A DNA stretch of 43,387 nt, taken from Rodentolepis nana. Its lineage: Eukaryota > Platyhelminthes > Cestoda > Cyclophyllidea > Hymenolepididae. A model generated the notes under the pieces. The model ran no database searches and was not told where the DNA came from. It saw only the letters and a program-made list of their open reading frames with translations. How positions within the stretch are numbered: position 1 is the stretch's first letter; the number at the start of each line of letters is the position of its first letter. Position numbers and translations under genes: made by a program. The stretch lies in contig UZAE01012398.1 in NCBI GenBank assembly GCA_900617975.1, forward strand, positions 1 through 43,387. The letters are read 5' to 3'. Positions 23,562-35,306 of the stretch are shown here, piece by piece.

Positions 23562-23815
23562 TCTAGAAGCCCATACAGTAAGAAAAAAATATAGGTTAGA
23601 TGCTCTGGCCACGTTAACAAAACAAAAGAAAGTATAGAGTGACCTAGAAGCCCATACAGTAAGAAAAAATATAGGTTAGATGTCTAGAAGCCCATACAGT
23701 AAGAAAAAAATAAAGGTTAGATGATGGCCACGTTAACAAAACAAAAGAAAGTAGAGTGAATCTGTTAGAGTGAATCTGTCTAACAAAACAAAAGAAAGTA
23801 TAGAGTGAATCTGTC
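23562..23815. repeat. Shuffled tandem duplications in the mariner 5' region
   Basis: A ~40 bp unit (CTAGAAGCCCATACAGTAAG plus A-run plus GGTTAGATG) occurs three times, at 23562-23602, 23644-23682 and 23683-23723. A second unit (GGCCACGTTAACAAAACAAA plus GAAAGTA and GAGTGA) occurs at 23607-23642 and 23726-23759, with a partial copy at 23781-23815. The two unit types interleave, so more than one duplication event is needed. Confidence 0.9.
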
Positions 23816-24001
23816 AACAAGGCCAACCCAATGGTTGCAAGTTTAGACTGTACCCTCAATTATATCTTTAGTTTAGGTGTTTTTTATCATAATTTTGAAC
23901 TATATACTTGTACGAGAATTGTAATTGAGTGAGTACGATACAAATAGGTGAAGTCATATTTCGTATATTTATGGTATTTAATCTTCCAAATTGAAAGCAT
24001 T

Positions 24002-24312
24002 TATTTAATTATATTAAATGACAGGCGTTTTGATAGCTATCATTAGACCTTTAGTTGACTTCAATCTTCACGGAGGAGAAGGAACATCAAAGTGGAAAAA
24101 GTCGAGAGTGGGGAGGGGGGAACAGAAGAGTGATACAAAGATGAAAAAGTGACAGACACAAAGGTAGAAAAAAGGTGAGGTGAGTACTGTGAAAGTAGTC
24201 GAATATGACATGCAGTGGGGTGATGGCAGTTTGAAGTGAGAAGCCAACTGCGGTTCATTGACTTTTTTGTCGTATGGAAACGTTGTCAGGGTGTATCACG
24301 TGGAGCTAAATC
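24002..24312 (-). repeat. Interspersed ~325 bp LINE-tailed SINE-like repeat, copy 3
   Basis: Same ends and orientation as the other copies, but the most diverged: it lacks part of the GTATACGTTGCCCAG block and has AAAT tail variants. Candidate flanking duplications are TCCAAATTGAAAGCATT (23985-24001) and TCCAAAAAACTGAAGACGTT (from 24313), related but not identical. Confidence 0.8.
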
Positions 24313-24332
24313 TATCGCACACTCCAAAAAAC

Positions 24333-25921
24333 TGAAGACGTTGAAACTGCTGTATTTAATGGGTCAAGCATTCATGCAATGTTTCTGCTACCTTCAGAGT
24401 TTTGTCAAATTAAAGGCTTTGCAAAAAAGATGTCAAAAAATCATACGACTCACCACCAGCGCTTAGAGGGTTCAGCCACTTGTCTGGGTTAATGGCACCA
24501 TTGTCAGGCAGTTATAATTAAATAGAAATCATCTCCTCTGTAAATAAAAATATTTAGTCATCATTCTTCTCAACACCTACGCATAAATATATCACATCTA
24601 TACTTCGATCGTAATAACTTATAAGTACTTCATTTACATTGTCATCGTTTGTCTTCATATTTATAACTCTATAGTCAAAGTGCTTTAGTTTTTCTTGAAA
24701 TAATTATTGTATTATGGTGGGCAAAGTAGATATGTTGTATACTGTGTGCTCGAAAAGTTTTGCAGCTCATGAAAGAGAAAAATACCGTCTTCATTACACA
24801 ATGAATGATTCCGATGAGAGAAGAAGGAGAAGATGAAGTGGGATAGAAGAGGCTTGATGCATCAAATCCTTAGCCTTTCGGCTACTTTGTTGTGCTTGTT
24901 GTATTATGATTGCGAATTATTTTCAATGAATCATCCTCGAATTCCCGATAAGAGTATTCGTAAATTGACCAGTGGGCCAATTAACGCTTAGAAGCTTTGT
25001 TTGAGGAAGGAATGAAAGATGAACTACGAATATGCATATTTTTTCTACAATAGCGAACTTCAGTAGCTCATTTTGGTTTCAGAATAAAGACCCACCTACT
25101 AGTAGCACTCAATTTCATTATTTGTCAAAATGACCATCTTTAAGCAGTGCCATAATATGGAGTAGGTTGGAAAGTACCGTTAACATCAATCGCATTTATA
25201 TGTTTCCCTTCTTGAATGCACAAGTTTAGGTAAAAAAGCTCGTAATTATATGGAAAAATGGAGTCTATCTTGTTGATGATGCTTTAGGATTGCATAAAAT
25301 TATGGCACATTTCCTCTTTATTCATTGTAATTTCATTGAAAATTTTGATGAAGTTTGTGATAAAAGGGCGTCTTTTATTGGGAGCTCTTAAGTTCCGCCA
25401 TTTTCTTTCGACATTTATTTGCTCCTAATGAACTCATCCGAGATATCACGAAACAGTGCATTTTGTTATTTTTATTTCTCCTATTGTCATGGAATAAGTT
25501 ATTTCATAAAATAATGTAGATAATCATAGAATAAAGAAAATTCCATTGGATCTGTCGATAGGGTTTGTATATTCGTTGAAATCGAAGCGGAACCCCAAAT
25601 CTCTTTCGAAATATACCTGACTTCTACTCATTTCTTATTTTGGTTGAGTTTTGTCTATTTGGAAATTAAAGGAAATAATGACAAGATTGATCAAAATCCC
25701 ACCATTGAACTCTGATAAAACAGGTCTCCAATTATGTGAATAAGAGTGGGAGAGAGACATATGTGAATTTATTAATAGAAAGTGATTATTGACTTGTATA
25801 TGACTTTACGTAATAGTAGATATTTAAAGAACTCAAAAAATTACTTAAATAATTATCAAATATTAGATAAATCAACCTTTGGATATATCTATCCAAAATA
25901 GACACCACTGGCCAGCGCCCA
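24333..25921. other. Gene-free intergenic stretch
   Basis: AT-rich sequence with no defensible coding frame, RNA gene or repeat match inside the window. Confidence 0.5.
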
Positions 25922-25925
25922 GTTT

Positions 25926-26249
25926 TGTAGCGGATTGCTACCTTAGTAAAGCCTGACCGACTCAGAAATTTCTATGGCAGATTCTCCAACATCTAGCTGG
26001 ACTCCCAGAATCAGCTAAGCTATAGCCCAGCTATAAAGGAAACAGACGTGTAGCACGGAGCATGTTTATTCAGTGAGTAAATTGCGGATCAAGTGTGTTC
26101 ACGCAGGGAGCTACTCATGATCAGGATGGGGGGATTAGGTTAAACAAACAGAGGTTGTTGATTGGTCACTGTTTGTACGGTCGCTGCACAATCCTGACGA
26201 TTAGACATGCAGGCATACGATGACGCACACAGCGATAACGTGTCCCACA
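25926..26249 (-). mobile_element. Solo LTR of an LTR retrotransposon (324 bp)
   Basis: The segment has TGT...ACA ends (TGTAGCGG at 25926, TGTCCCACA ending at 26249) and is flanked by the 4 bp direct repeat GTTT (25922-25925 and 26250-26253), the size made by many Gypsy-type integrases. Orientation is inferred as minus: read that way it starts TGTGGGACA, has AATAAA about two-thirds along (near 26071) and ends CGCTACA. A related copy in the opposite orientation lies at about 26815-27115. No gag-pol is present next to it. Confidence 0.7.
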
Positions 26250-26253
26250 GTTT

Positions 26254-26814
26254 ATTTTGTTGAATATCACCTTGGTGGGACATTATATCAAGAATTTACT
26301 AGACTTTAATTTGACTAAAAGATTGGAAGATGAAATGGGCTTTCCATACGTACAAATATTACTACTTGAGTTGTAACTTGAAATAAAATTTTATAAAAAT
26401 TCATCAGATGACGGACTATTTAAGTCGTAGATAAAAAGGAAAATTGTTTGATTTCACTGTAGTTAAAAGAGTTGGCAAATAACTCCAAGTTTGATTCCTT
26501 CTTGTGCTTGTTGTAGTAATTTTCAGTTTAACAGACTTTTACCAAGGCATGTCGATACATTTTGCGCACAATTGGAAAGCAAATCGCGTCATGTCAGTTC
26601 TTAAATTTTAATTAAGTTGCTTCAAGAGTTCATTGAATTAGCTCACAGTTTTTCATCTTAATATCTTGCTATTTGGAAGCATTAAGCAACATTGTCTCTA
26701 TCTTGAGAAAGTGGTTTAGTTGAATTAATCATTACCGTGTTGAAGTGCTCCATTAATTGTTTATTTTAATAAGCACTACAAAATAACTTTGGCATGACAT
26801 GAATAGGAGCCTCT
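26254..26814. other. Spacer between the two inverted LTR copies
   Basis: About 560 bases with no open reading frame of note and no retroelement protein motif. The two LTRs are therefore unlikely to be the ends of one element. Confidence 0.5.
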
Positions 26815-27115
26815 CGACCAATCAACAGTGAAGGCCAGTAAGTGACTTTCCGACCGATAAGTGGGCAAAGTCATTGTGTGTTTGTCATGCCAGAAAGTGT
26901 TCATTATGACTAAGTCCCCCGTCTGCAAAATACACTAAAATTCGACACTCTCAATACACATCCTTAATAAACGTATTTTACTCTATACGTCTGTTTCCTC
27001 TATGGTTCTGCGGTAGCCGATCTAATTCTGGGTGCCTTTCTAAACCTAGGAGAACCTGTCATAGAGATTACTATGCACAAGTTAAGGTTTATAATTGCGA
27101 CAATCCGCTACGCGT
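26815..27115 (+). mobile_element. Diverged LTR copy, inverted relative to the one at 25926
   Basis: Blocks shared with the minus strand of 25926-26249, in the same order: GACCAATCAAC, a C/T-run with TCCCCC, TTAATAAACRT, ACGTCTGTTTCCT, ATTCTGGG, CATAGAGATT and GACAATCCGCTAC. The two inner halves contain unequal insertions, so identity falls inward. The 5' end is not clear and no target duplication was found. Confidence 0.65.
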
Positions 27116-29593
27116 TGTACTCGGTACGCTCACAACTTTGCTTCCTCTCATGGCAATTTCATTTAATTTCAGATAACATTTCGTAATACTTTAGTTGCAT
27201 CTAACGTTTAAAGGTACTGAAACAATAGGACACATTTTTATTCACCATTAGTGCTGTTCAGGGCAATTACAAAGATTTGACCAAGCTGAAACGCTTTTTA
27301 TTCACGTCTACGCTAAACAGCTTTGCATTATCTATATGCTTCCCCATATAATTGCAAAAATGCAAGTAGAACTGCCTATATAAACTTTACTAGCTCAGTA
27401 CATGGCGGCCATTCCTTTATGTTTTGGAAATATAGTGGAATGGAGTTACTATCCTCTCTGTTTTGCACATTGCGAGTCATATTAAAGCTAACTGTAAATT
27501 ACTATCTCAAATCCTTTGATAATGGTTAAGTGCCAACCGCTAGGTCTAATCAACATATGGATTTTCGCAACTTACTACTAATGCTTGTTATTTTTGTTTT
27601 CAATTGGCATAATTCCTGCCGACAGGGCCCTTTGCAAACACTTAGAAGTCGTGAGTTTCCCGATTAATTTGATAATTATTAAAAACAGCGCTACATTTTG
27701 ATGGTCTCACATATGGTGCGATAACAGACAAGAGAATGTGACCTAGAAACATCAGATAGAAAACTCGTAGTCACCTCCATTAGCACAATTTCCATCCAAG
27801 TTCACCTTAACTTCTCCCTAATTGGCATGTCTACTGGATAAGTGTATTGTTTCAAACCAGAGGAACTATTTCATTAATTGGTCTAAATAGGCATGGGGAA
27901 GTTTGTTGAAAATGCTTTCAGAGACAAAATTTTCCAACTATGCCTTGTTTCTTCCTCATTGCCGTATCTCAGTTGGTGTATGACATCTATTGGCAGATGT
28001 CCTAAGATCATTGAGAATATATTCTTTATAAATTAACTGCAAAACTCACGGTGTAGTGAGGTCTTAATGAGCAATTCTCTTGCCATTTAACTCAGTTAGA
28101 TCTCACATCAAACGATTGTTAGCAAAAAAGTGATCTTTAGAATTTAGTGGGTACTTGGATGTGTCGAGTTATTGCTCATTGCTCAACTGAGCACTCTGCT
28201 TGGGTGCTCCATGATGACTGTACTCAAATGAGCGCCAAGGAACGCAATATGATTAATCTATCTATGTAGCAATTGATCGGTGATTCCTGCCTCTAACGTG
28301 GCTGTCCACCAAGGTAAGCCCTTAGCCGCAAAATTTTGATGGTCACACCCTAATCACCGTATGCTGAGAAATAGCCAGCTACATCTTAATCAAATTTAGA
28401 AGACGAAAAAGTTGATATATATAATAAGACTATCTTTAGGGGAAATATTTCACAGGTAATTAACAGATGCCTTGCAAACAGGAGGGAAAGGACTTTTAGG
28501 ACTTTCTCTGTACCTTGAAATTGTGATAGTATACAAAATGAGTATAAACTTGCTAATTAACTTACAAAATGTTTGAAGAATTCAGAGAGTTCTTCTAAAA
28601 ATCGGCAGAATACTGCTTAAGCTTGACTATTCAAAATTTTGCCCGATGTTGATATTTAAGCAAAAACCTCAAAGACTATTGAAGGGAGACACTTTTACCC
28701 CGAATAAAAATTATAGGCCATAGTATCTAAAGTCCATCTGATATGGCATGCTCTTTACTGAACCAGCAACTGCTGGAGGAGAACTGATGAAAATTGAACA
28801 CAAAATTCAGAATTTATCGCATCTGCAAGTTGACACGACGCCAATACCTTATTGTTTTACACTTTCGTTCGATAATGCAAATTGCTTGATGTTATGTATC
28901 TCTCGAATATAGAAGGGGCATGTGCGATCACAACCCAGTCAACCCCCCCCCCCCCCCCCCCCCACGAAATTTTTGGTTTTGCTGATCAGTCGGGTGTAAA
29001 TTATGAAAAATTAATGTCACAATCATATTGATCGTTCCTTGTAGGGGTTCAATATTGCCAGATATTAATTTTAAAATTAAAAACCTATAATCTCTTACCT
29101 AAACCGATGTCAATCCACAGATGTCTAAGGTCATTGGGTCACAAACTATCATCCGATAGTTAAGCAATCATAACGCGAAAGCTCAAAATAATTTATTTGT
29201 GAATACTGAAGCAATCATTTTACTTCTCATTCGGAAATTGCTTGGTAAAAAATTTGAAAGGAATTTCAGGCAAAATGGAGGTTGACTCGCTTATATAGTG
29301 AATCGTTCAAGTTCGGAAGCCATGTCACCCTCGGGGGCTTAGTTGCTTTGAGGCCAATGAGCTACCCCGTCAAATCCCTTGGAAAAGTCGGTTTCAACCA
29401 TTACTAACCATAATATGACAACTGAATCAAATCACAATACGAAACAAGGACTAAATCGTTTCAAAATGGTCTCTCATCTTCTATGCTCTTGCTCTGCTTA
29501 AATTCCCCTGCACGAATACGTAAAATCAACAACAACCCCCCTCCCTTCCCACCCGGCAAATTTAATTCCTAATTGGACTCGAATTTTGCCCCC
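27116..29593. other. Gene-free intergenic stretch downstream of RNPC3
   Basis: No coding or RNA gene is supported. It includes a 21-base poly-C run at 28943-28963. Confidence 0.5.
28943..28963. repeat. Poly-C homopolymer run (21 bases)
   Basis: Uninterrupted C run in an AT-rich region; the minus strand is poly-G. Similar runs occur at 29947-29982, 40613-40631 and 41416-41438. Confidence 0.95.
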
Positions 29594-29599
29594 TTTATT
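29594..29599 (-). terminator. Poly(A) signal of RNPC3
   Basis: TTTATT on the plus strand is AATAAA on the minus strand, 118 bases downstream of the RNPC3 stop codon. Confidence 0.6.
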
Positions 29600-29716
29600 C
29601 AGTTGCCTTTCCCCAATTTTAAGTCTTAGCTATATACTCTTTTGCATTGCTATGAACAATAATGTAAGATAATATTGCAGAGTATTTACAGTAAAATTGT
29701 ACAACGAAATATAATA

Positions 29717-32700
29717 TCAGTTTGGTTCATTTATGAGACTATTAGAATCGGGCTTGGCGAGAACTCCACGAGCAAATTGAACGTGCATTGGCTTCCCGTT
29801 GAGCACATAGCCGTGAGTAGCATTCAGAGCCTCAGTAGCTACCTCAATCGAGTCCAAAGCAATGAATGCTTGACCTATTTAAAGAAAAGCACAAAATCTA
29901 CATCAAAATGCGCTATAATGCTCTGGGGTTAGAGTGGAGCAAAGGAGGGGGGGGGGGGGGGGGGGGGNNNNNNNNNGGGGGGCCGGAGGGTGGTTCAATT
30001 CTACTGAAATAATTTCATATAGGCAGCAGTCTGCTATACTTCCCCCTCTCAATGCAAAATAGAAATTAACAGACAAAGCTAACACCCTTTTCAAATACAA
30101 ATACTAATAGCACTTTTAATTCCCTATTCAGTATAAATATGAAATACGGAGAGCGATAAGAACGCAAAAGCATGACTGAAGGTGGAGAGAGGGGAAGTTT
30201 CGTAACCCCATAAGCAATCAGACAGAGTCTAATTAGTTCGATAAGACAGCAGATATGTGGTAGACTTATCGGTCTGCAAGTTAGCATAAATGTTTTTAAA
30301 AAGCATAAACGTGAAGTTTCAATCGAAAATCAACGGCTCGTGAACTTCTACCATGAACAGTCTAGGAATGTATTTTAAGGAATATACTCAAATATACTTC
30401 CTGAAGGCACAGATAGTGCTAGAGAACCCCAACAGATGAGAAGGGAATGAACCAATAGTGGAGAAGTAACTAGCCTACTTTGCCCAATTAGTTGAATTGA
30501 ATTAAGAACTGTATGATCAAGACAAAAAAGTTCCACTAAATAGACAAATCCAAACTTAACAATCGTTCAGAAGAAGAGACCAAATATGAATACATTAAGA
30601 TGTTCTAAACCTGTTTTTTTTCAAATGAAAACCCACACCGTAATTGACTAAGATATTTTCTCCAAAAATGGAGACAATTGGCATAAGAAGGTTAAACCAT
30701 ATACGTGATGGCAGAAAAAAGTTATCCCCTCAACCTTAAAGAGAGAGAGAGAGAAATCGAAATCACACCATGAGGAGCATAATCGAACCACTGCAAGTCA
30801 AGGTCGGTTGCAGCAATTATGTCACTTCACAGCATCATCGTCATCAACATTACTAATAATTGCTCAAATCGAACTAAAAATAAACACCCAGGACGACATT
30901 AACTTGACACTGCATTTCTACTGCCAGAACTATTTGTTCATGTAGTTCTTGAGAAAAGGAGAAGGAACAATTTATATGGAGGGATATTACAGGGTAACCA
31001 AGTTGTGGATAGCAGCCAAATTAAGATATCCTAAGACAAAGGATTACTACTCAAAGGTATTTAAGTAACATATCTAGGTATTTCGCAGTTTGGACATAAT
31101 TTGTAGAAAGCTGATAGGAATACGCTTGGCTTGTAGTAACATGCATACCCGAGGTTAGTACAATAACCAAAATGATCACCAATCTAAGAGGTTTCAGAAA
31201 AGTTAACTGAAGCGAAAACGGAAAATTTGAAGGGGTAATTTAGGGTTTGGTCAGGAGATACTTCATGATCGTTCTAGTTCCCGAATATTCCAAAACTAAA
31301 AACAAATATATTAAAGCATTGGTATTATAAGTTTAATTGTCCTAAAATTAATAAAATAACAAACAATTTTAAAAATACAAAGTATAAATAAATGGATGTA
31401 CCAATTTTTTGCTATAGTTCCTTGATTTTAACTCCACTTTACAACATAGCTAAACAATATCTACTGAGGCAATATAAGTAGACAGTACACCAAGAGTAAG
31501 CACGGTAAGGGATTTTCACGTAAGTAGAAGAGATAGTCAACAAGAGATAATGGATAAATATATTGAAATTATGAATCCTACCAAAATGGATCTTAAAACA
31601 AGCTTTAATTATATGTTGAACGCCTCACTTACCAGCAAAAAAATTTGAGATGAATTACACGACCTTCATCGTTGCATAATTGGCTAAGCAATAAAATGAT
31701 GTAATTAACAGGCAAAATTCTCAATACGTTTCCGAAAATTATGCCTTTAAAACCAAATATACTGAAGCACGCAGGAGTGAATGAACGAATCAAACTCACA
31801 GGTCTTTAGTTGATACAATCTTGATAATGCAAAAAAGTATTCTGATCAGTACGACATGAAGGGCATCACATATTTGCCAATACCGCGGGTTTAGATGTTT
31901 AGGGCTGCCAAAAAAAGATGCCAAGAGGACTATATTCCTCAATACACACCGATTGGTGTGGACACCAAATTGAAGTCAAACTTCTTACTAATATTCATGA
32001 GTGTGGGATGGTATGAGTATGGAGAAAATAGCGAGCAGTGGAAGCTGACTAGTAGTGAGATTAGAATGTTATTTTAACTCAGATCAATTTTCACTTTACC
32101 CAAAGCTCGATTTAATACAACCTTTATTCATTTGACCTCTGAGAAGCCTCGAATTTCGGCAGACAAACTAGCTTACTTACATCGTTCATAAGTAGAATAA
32201 GTTGATCAATAATTATTGACAATGAAAGCAATTTCATCGGCATTTAACTGATACAAGTAAAAAGATGACCAGATGTGGTTTTTTCAGAGAGGAAAAATGA
32301 AATAACCACAACAGGTTAATACTGGATTGGTGAAAAATAATAAATACGATATGCCATCCAAACAAAGAACAGAGAATACTTGGCATTTGTCAACAACACT
32401 TCAAGTTTCCAATAAAGTGTAGAAATGAAAAGGCAAGCTGTACGCAATGAGCCATATGAAATTTTGGTGTTTCTTATTTAAGAGACCTAAATTAACATAA
32501 CATTCGTCTTCATGTTAACTGAAACGGGAACACAACGCGGAAATCAAGCAAACACACCTCATATTTCACGCTACTAACAATACTTAAGAGTAGAAAAGAT
32601 ACGCACCCCTCATGCGTCCACTAGTGAGAATTTGTATTGAGAACTGATTCGGTCCATCTTTTGCCCTCCGCCTGTAGGCTCGATGAAAGGAGCCAAACAC

Positions 32701-35018
32701 AAGCCAAAGATCATCGTCAGTAGTCTTTTTGTGAAGATTTTTTACATAGAGTCTGGAAGATGGCGCTCCCGGACCAGGCGATTTTGCGAAGACGGGGTTG
32801 GAATTCAGTTCATCATCGGGCACTTTTCCAGCAGCCAACTCTTCCCTCATAAGGGGAGGTGGTTTCTTGAGAAACTCGTCATCATCATCGTCGTCATTAC
32901 TTATCTCCACAACTTCAGACCTGGTTGATGGAATTATTGCGGATCTGTCTTCGACTGGAGATGCTATAAAAATATCAAAAAGCATAGAGAAATTACTTAA
33001 ACAAATAGCATCCTTAATGATAATTGAGCTGTAATGCCGAACTAAAACAGTGGATTGCTAGTTCCTTGTAAGTTGCGCTAGTTGCATCTACCGGTAACTT
33101 CGGTGTTACCAAGCTGATAAAATAGTTTTCTCATAATTGAACAGTTGCTTATTATTTGATTTTTCCTTGCGATTTCTAATTAGTACGTGAGATTTAATTA
33201 AACACTACCCGCCTTACTAGAGTCAAGTCAAGTCAACTTTCCTAAAGAACAAAAAGAAACAAAGCAAAAATATAAATTCGGAAAGTTTATCTTACTGAAC
33301 ACCCAAAAGATCACAGTAAGTCATTAATTCAATGGGTTAGAGTATTTTCCAACACCAACCTTGGGCAGAGGAGAAATATACACGAGCCTAAACCAATAAA
33401 ATCATAAATAATCGAATGTAGGCAGGGACACAGGTTAAACTCGGTTACTAGGCATGCACAGTTAGCTTCTCGCATTGGAGAAGTAAGAAAATATCGACAA
33501 TAATTCCCGAATTTGAGCCCAAAACGTATGGCGGAATAAAAAATATTCAATCCCACCCCTCTTAAAAATTTAATTTTTCAGAGCTATATACTTCCGTAAG
33601 ACTATTAAAATAAATACTATTTTAATGTAGAAGGATACACCGTTATTAATATGATGCTAAATAAGATCAAAGAGCTACCGATGGATTGAGGGTTAGAAGT
33701 CCTTTCTTCTGTAGAAAAAACACCAAAGCCTTCAGTTTGGGCATCTACATCACTTTGGCTATTACTGGTTGGAGGAGCGACATCATTAATTTGTAGTTTA
33801 ATAAGAGGAGTGGAACGCAACTGGGTCTTTTCGAACACGGGCTCATCCGAAAGCTCCGGTTTTGGCGAACTCGACATCTTTTCAGAATTAAATGCAACCA
33901 CAGGAGTGGGCCTTAGAGCTTTACCACGGAAGTCAAATCTTCTCTTCTGCAGTTTCAGAATTCCAGACTTCAATTTTGAGGGTTTACGAATGGCTTTTGG
34001 TTCTAAAGATGATGGGTGACTTCTGACTTGATCGCCAATAGAATCTACCAAATGAAAAGCAGAATAAACCCGTATGAGGGACCAACGTGGGAATAAGAAA
34101 GATTTGAAGTGAATAGACTCACCATCACTGATTTCACTTTCCGAACCGCTTGAAACCTCCATTTCTTCAACTTTACCTTTAGCACCGCACATTTTGACTT
34201 CCTCATTGGTTAGAACAAGCAGTGAACCGGGAAATTCATTCGAATCACAAAACGGGGCTGGTAGATTTAGGCGGTTCATCAAATGAAGAGTCTAGGAAAA
34301 AGCAGTTAAGGGAAAATAGTACAGCATGGTTATCAAAGCAGTCAATGAACTTAAATAATTACAAATGTGGAAAGGATACATATAAACAGAGAAGATTAAA
34401 AGGACCAACGATCCGGAATATTGTCACAGCTAGGCAAAAAGATCAATACAGATTAATAAGTGATAGTAAAAAGGTTGGAAGGTAGCATATACTCACTTGT
34501 ACATAAAATGCGGGGACTGATGCTAAACATCTAACAATATTAGTGAGAATTTCAGTTGTAGCGGTGGGGTACGAGTAGAATACATCTGGTAGTGAATGAC
34601 CTGGCAGCCATTTATCTGACAAAGTTGTGAGTTTTTCAATCCACCTTGGGAAATTATGACTTTCAGGAGTTGTCTCATTACTAGGAACTGACATAGAAGA
34701 AGGGGGATTGCGATGGTTATAGTTGCCAAACTCAATGGCCAAACGGACACCACAGAGTTCGCGCTGATGCAAAGATTTAATAATCTTCCAGCAGTCTTCA
34801 CTACTTTTGAATTCTGCCAAGGCTCTATGCTAGATTTGAATAAATTAAAACGAGCACAAAACGCATACTTTAGCATTTGGACTACAGGAAGGAAAAACTA
34901 GGGTATTGACAGCGCCGAGACGTTTCAAAAGAGTGTCAATATCATTGGATTGTAGCTCATAAGCGAAATTTTTGAAGTATAGAACGCGAAAATTATTAAA
35001 GGATTCGATGCCAATCAT
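29717..35018 (-). CDS. RNPC3: RNA-binding region-containing protein 3 (U11/U12 snRNP 65 kDa), 6 exons, 510 aa
   Basis: Exons in transcript order: 34869-35018, 34497-34829, 34123-34291, 33679-34044, 32607-32963, 29717-29874; all phases agree. RRM1 (about 12-85) has the RNP2-like VLYFKNF and RNP1-like ALAEF. The segment ILTNIVRCLASVPAFYVQ joined to TLHLMNRLNLPAPF (about 143-175) is the region most like vertebrate RNPC3. A long Ser- and Asp/Glu-rich linker follows, with six Asp at 363-368. RRM2 (about 410-500) holds RLYVKNL, SGRMRG joined to QAFIAL, and NGKPMHVQFAR. Length is close to the human protein (517 aa, from memory). In other animals it bridges U11 and U12 snRNPs and binds U12 snRNA through RRM2, in the nucleus. 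A stop (TAA) lies just before the chosen ATG. Confidence 0.92.
29875..32606 (-). other. Long last intron of RNPC3 (2.7 kb)
   Basis: Intron 5 is GTGCGT...TATAG and splits the RRM2 between SGRMRG and QAFIAL. It contains a poly-G tract with an assembly gap (29947-29982) and a short (GA)n run near 30740. No nested gene is seen; the open frames in it are short and unsupported. Confidence 0.85.
29947..29982. repeat. Poly-G run with assembly gap (N at 29968-29976)
   Basis: At least 21 G, nine N, then six G. The true length is unknown because the assembler broke here. Confidence 0.95.
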
Positions 35019-35306
35019 TTAAACATAAATATAAATAACATGGAATAGGAGGAACTCGAAGGTCGCGGGCTAAAAGGTGATCCAATTGGAAGAAAGTACC
35101 TTGACTATAAACTGAAATAGTTTAAGAATTTTTATAAATACTCTATTGTTATTACAATTTTATTAAACCTATTCAAATTGTAATAGAATAATTATTTTTT
35201 CTTAATAATAATTTCTTTATAGTTCTATTAATTAACATTAATTATTCTTGCTAGTAAGAGCGCCCAGTTCGAAGCAGACCGTACATTCGTATTCCACGTT
35301 TCGTAG
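35019..35306. promoter_or_regulatory. Shared head-to-head promoter region of RNPC3 and YARS2
   Basis: 288 bases separate the two divergent start codons. The middle (about 35130-35250) is very AT-rich, and TTAATTAACATTAATTATT at 35226-35244 is nearly palindromic. No TATA box at a convincing place for either gene. A bidirectional promoter is inferred from the spacing alone. Confidence 0.55.

Larger units (their letters stand above)
22399..23831 (-). mobile_element. mariner-family DNA transposon, degenerate
   Basis: The terminal inverted repeats are TTAGGTTGGC at 22399-22408 and TTGGGTTGGC (minus strand, 23831-23822), 9 of 10 identical and typical of mariner. The left end is preceded by the expected TA; the right flank reads TG, a likely mutated TA duplication. 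The transposase lies on the minus strand between about 23541 and 22473. The 1.43 kb length is a little above the usual 1.3 kb because of duplications at the 5' (right) end. Confidence 0.92.

Noticed and set aside
22399..23831. Domesticated mariner (SETMAR-like fusion)
   Set aside because: Several frameshifts and a stop interrupt the transposase and no SET domain exon is near.
33810..34019. Plus-strand open frames across RNPC3 exons
   Set aside because: They are antisense shadows of the RNPC3 coding sequence.
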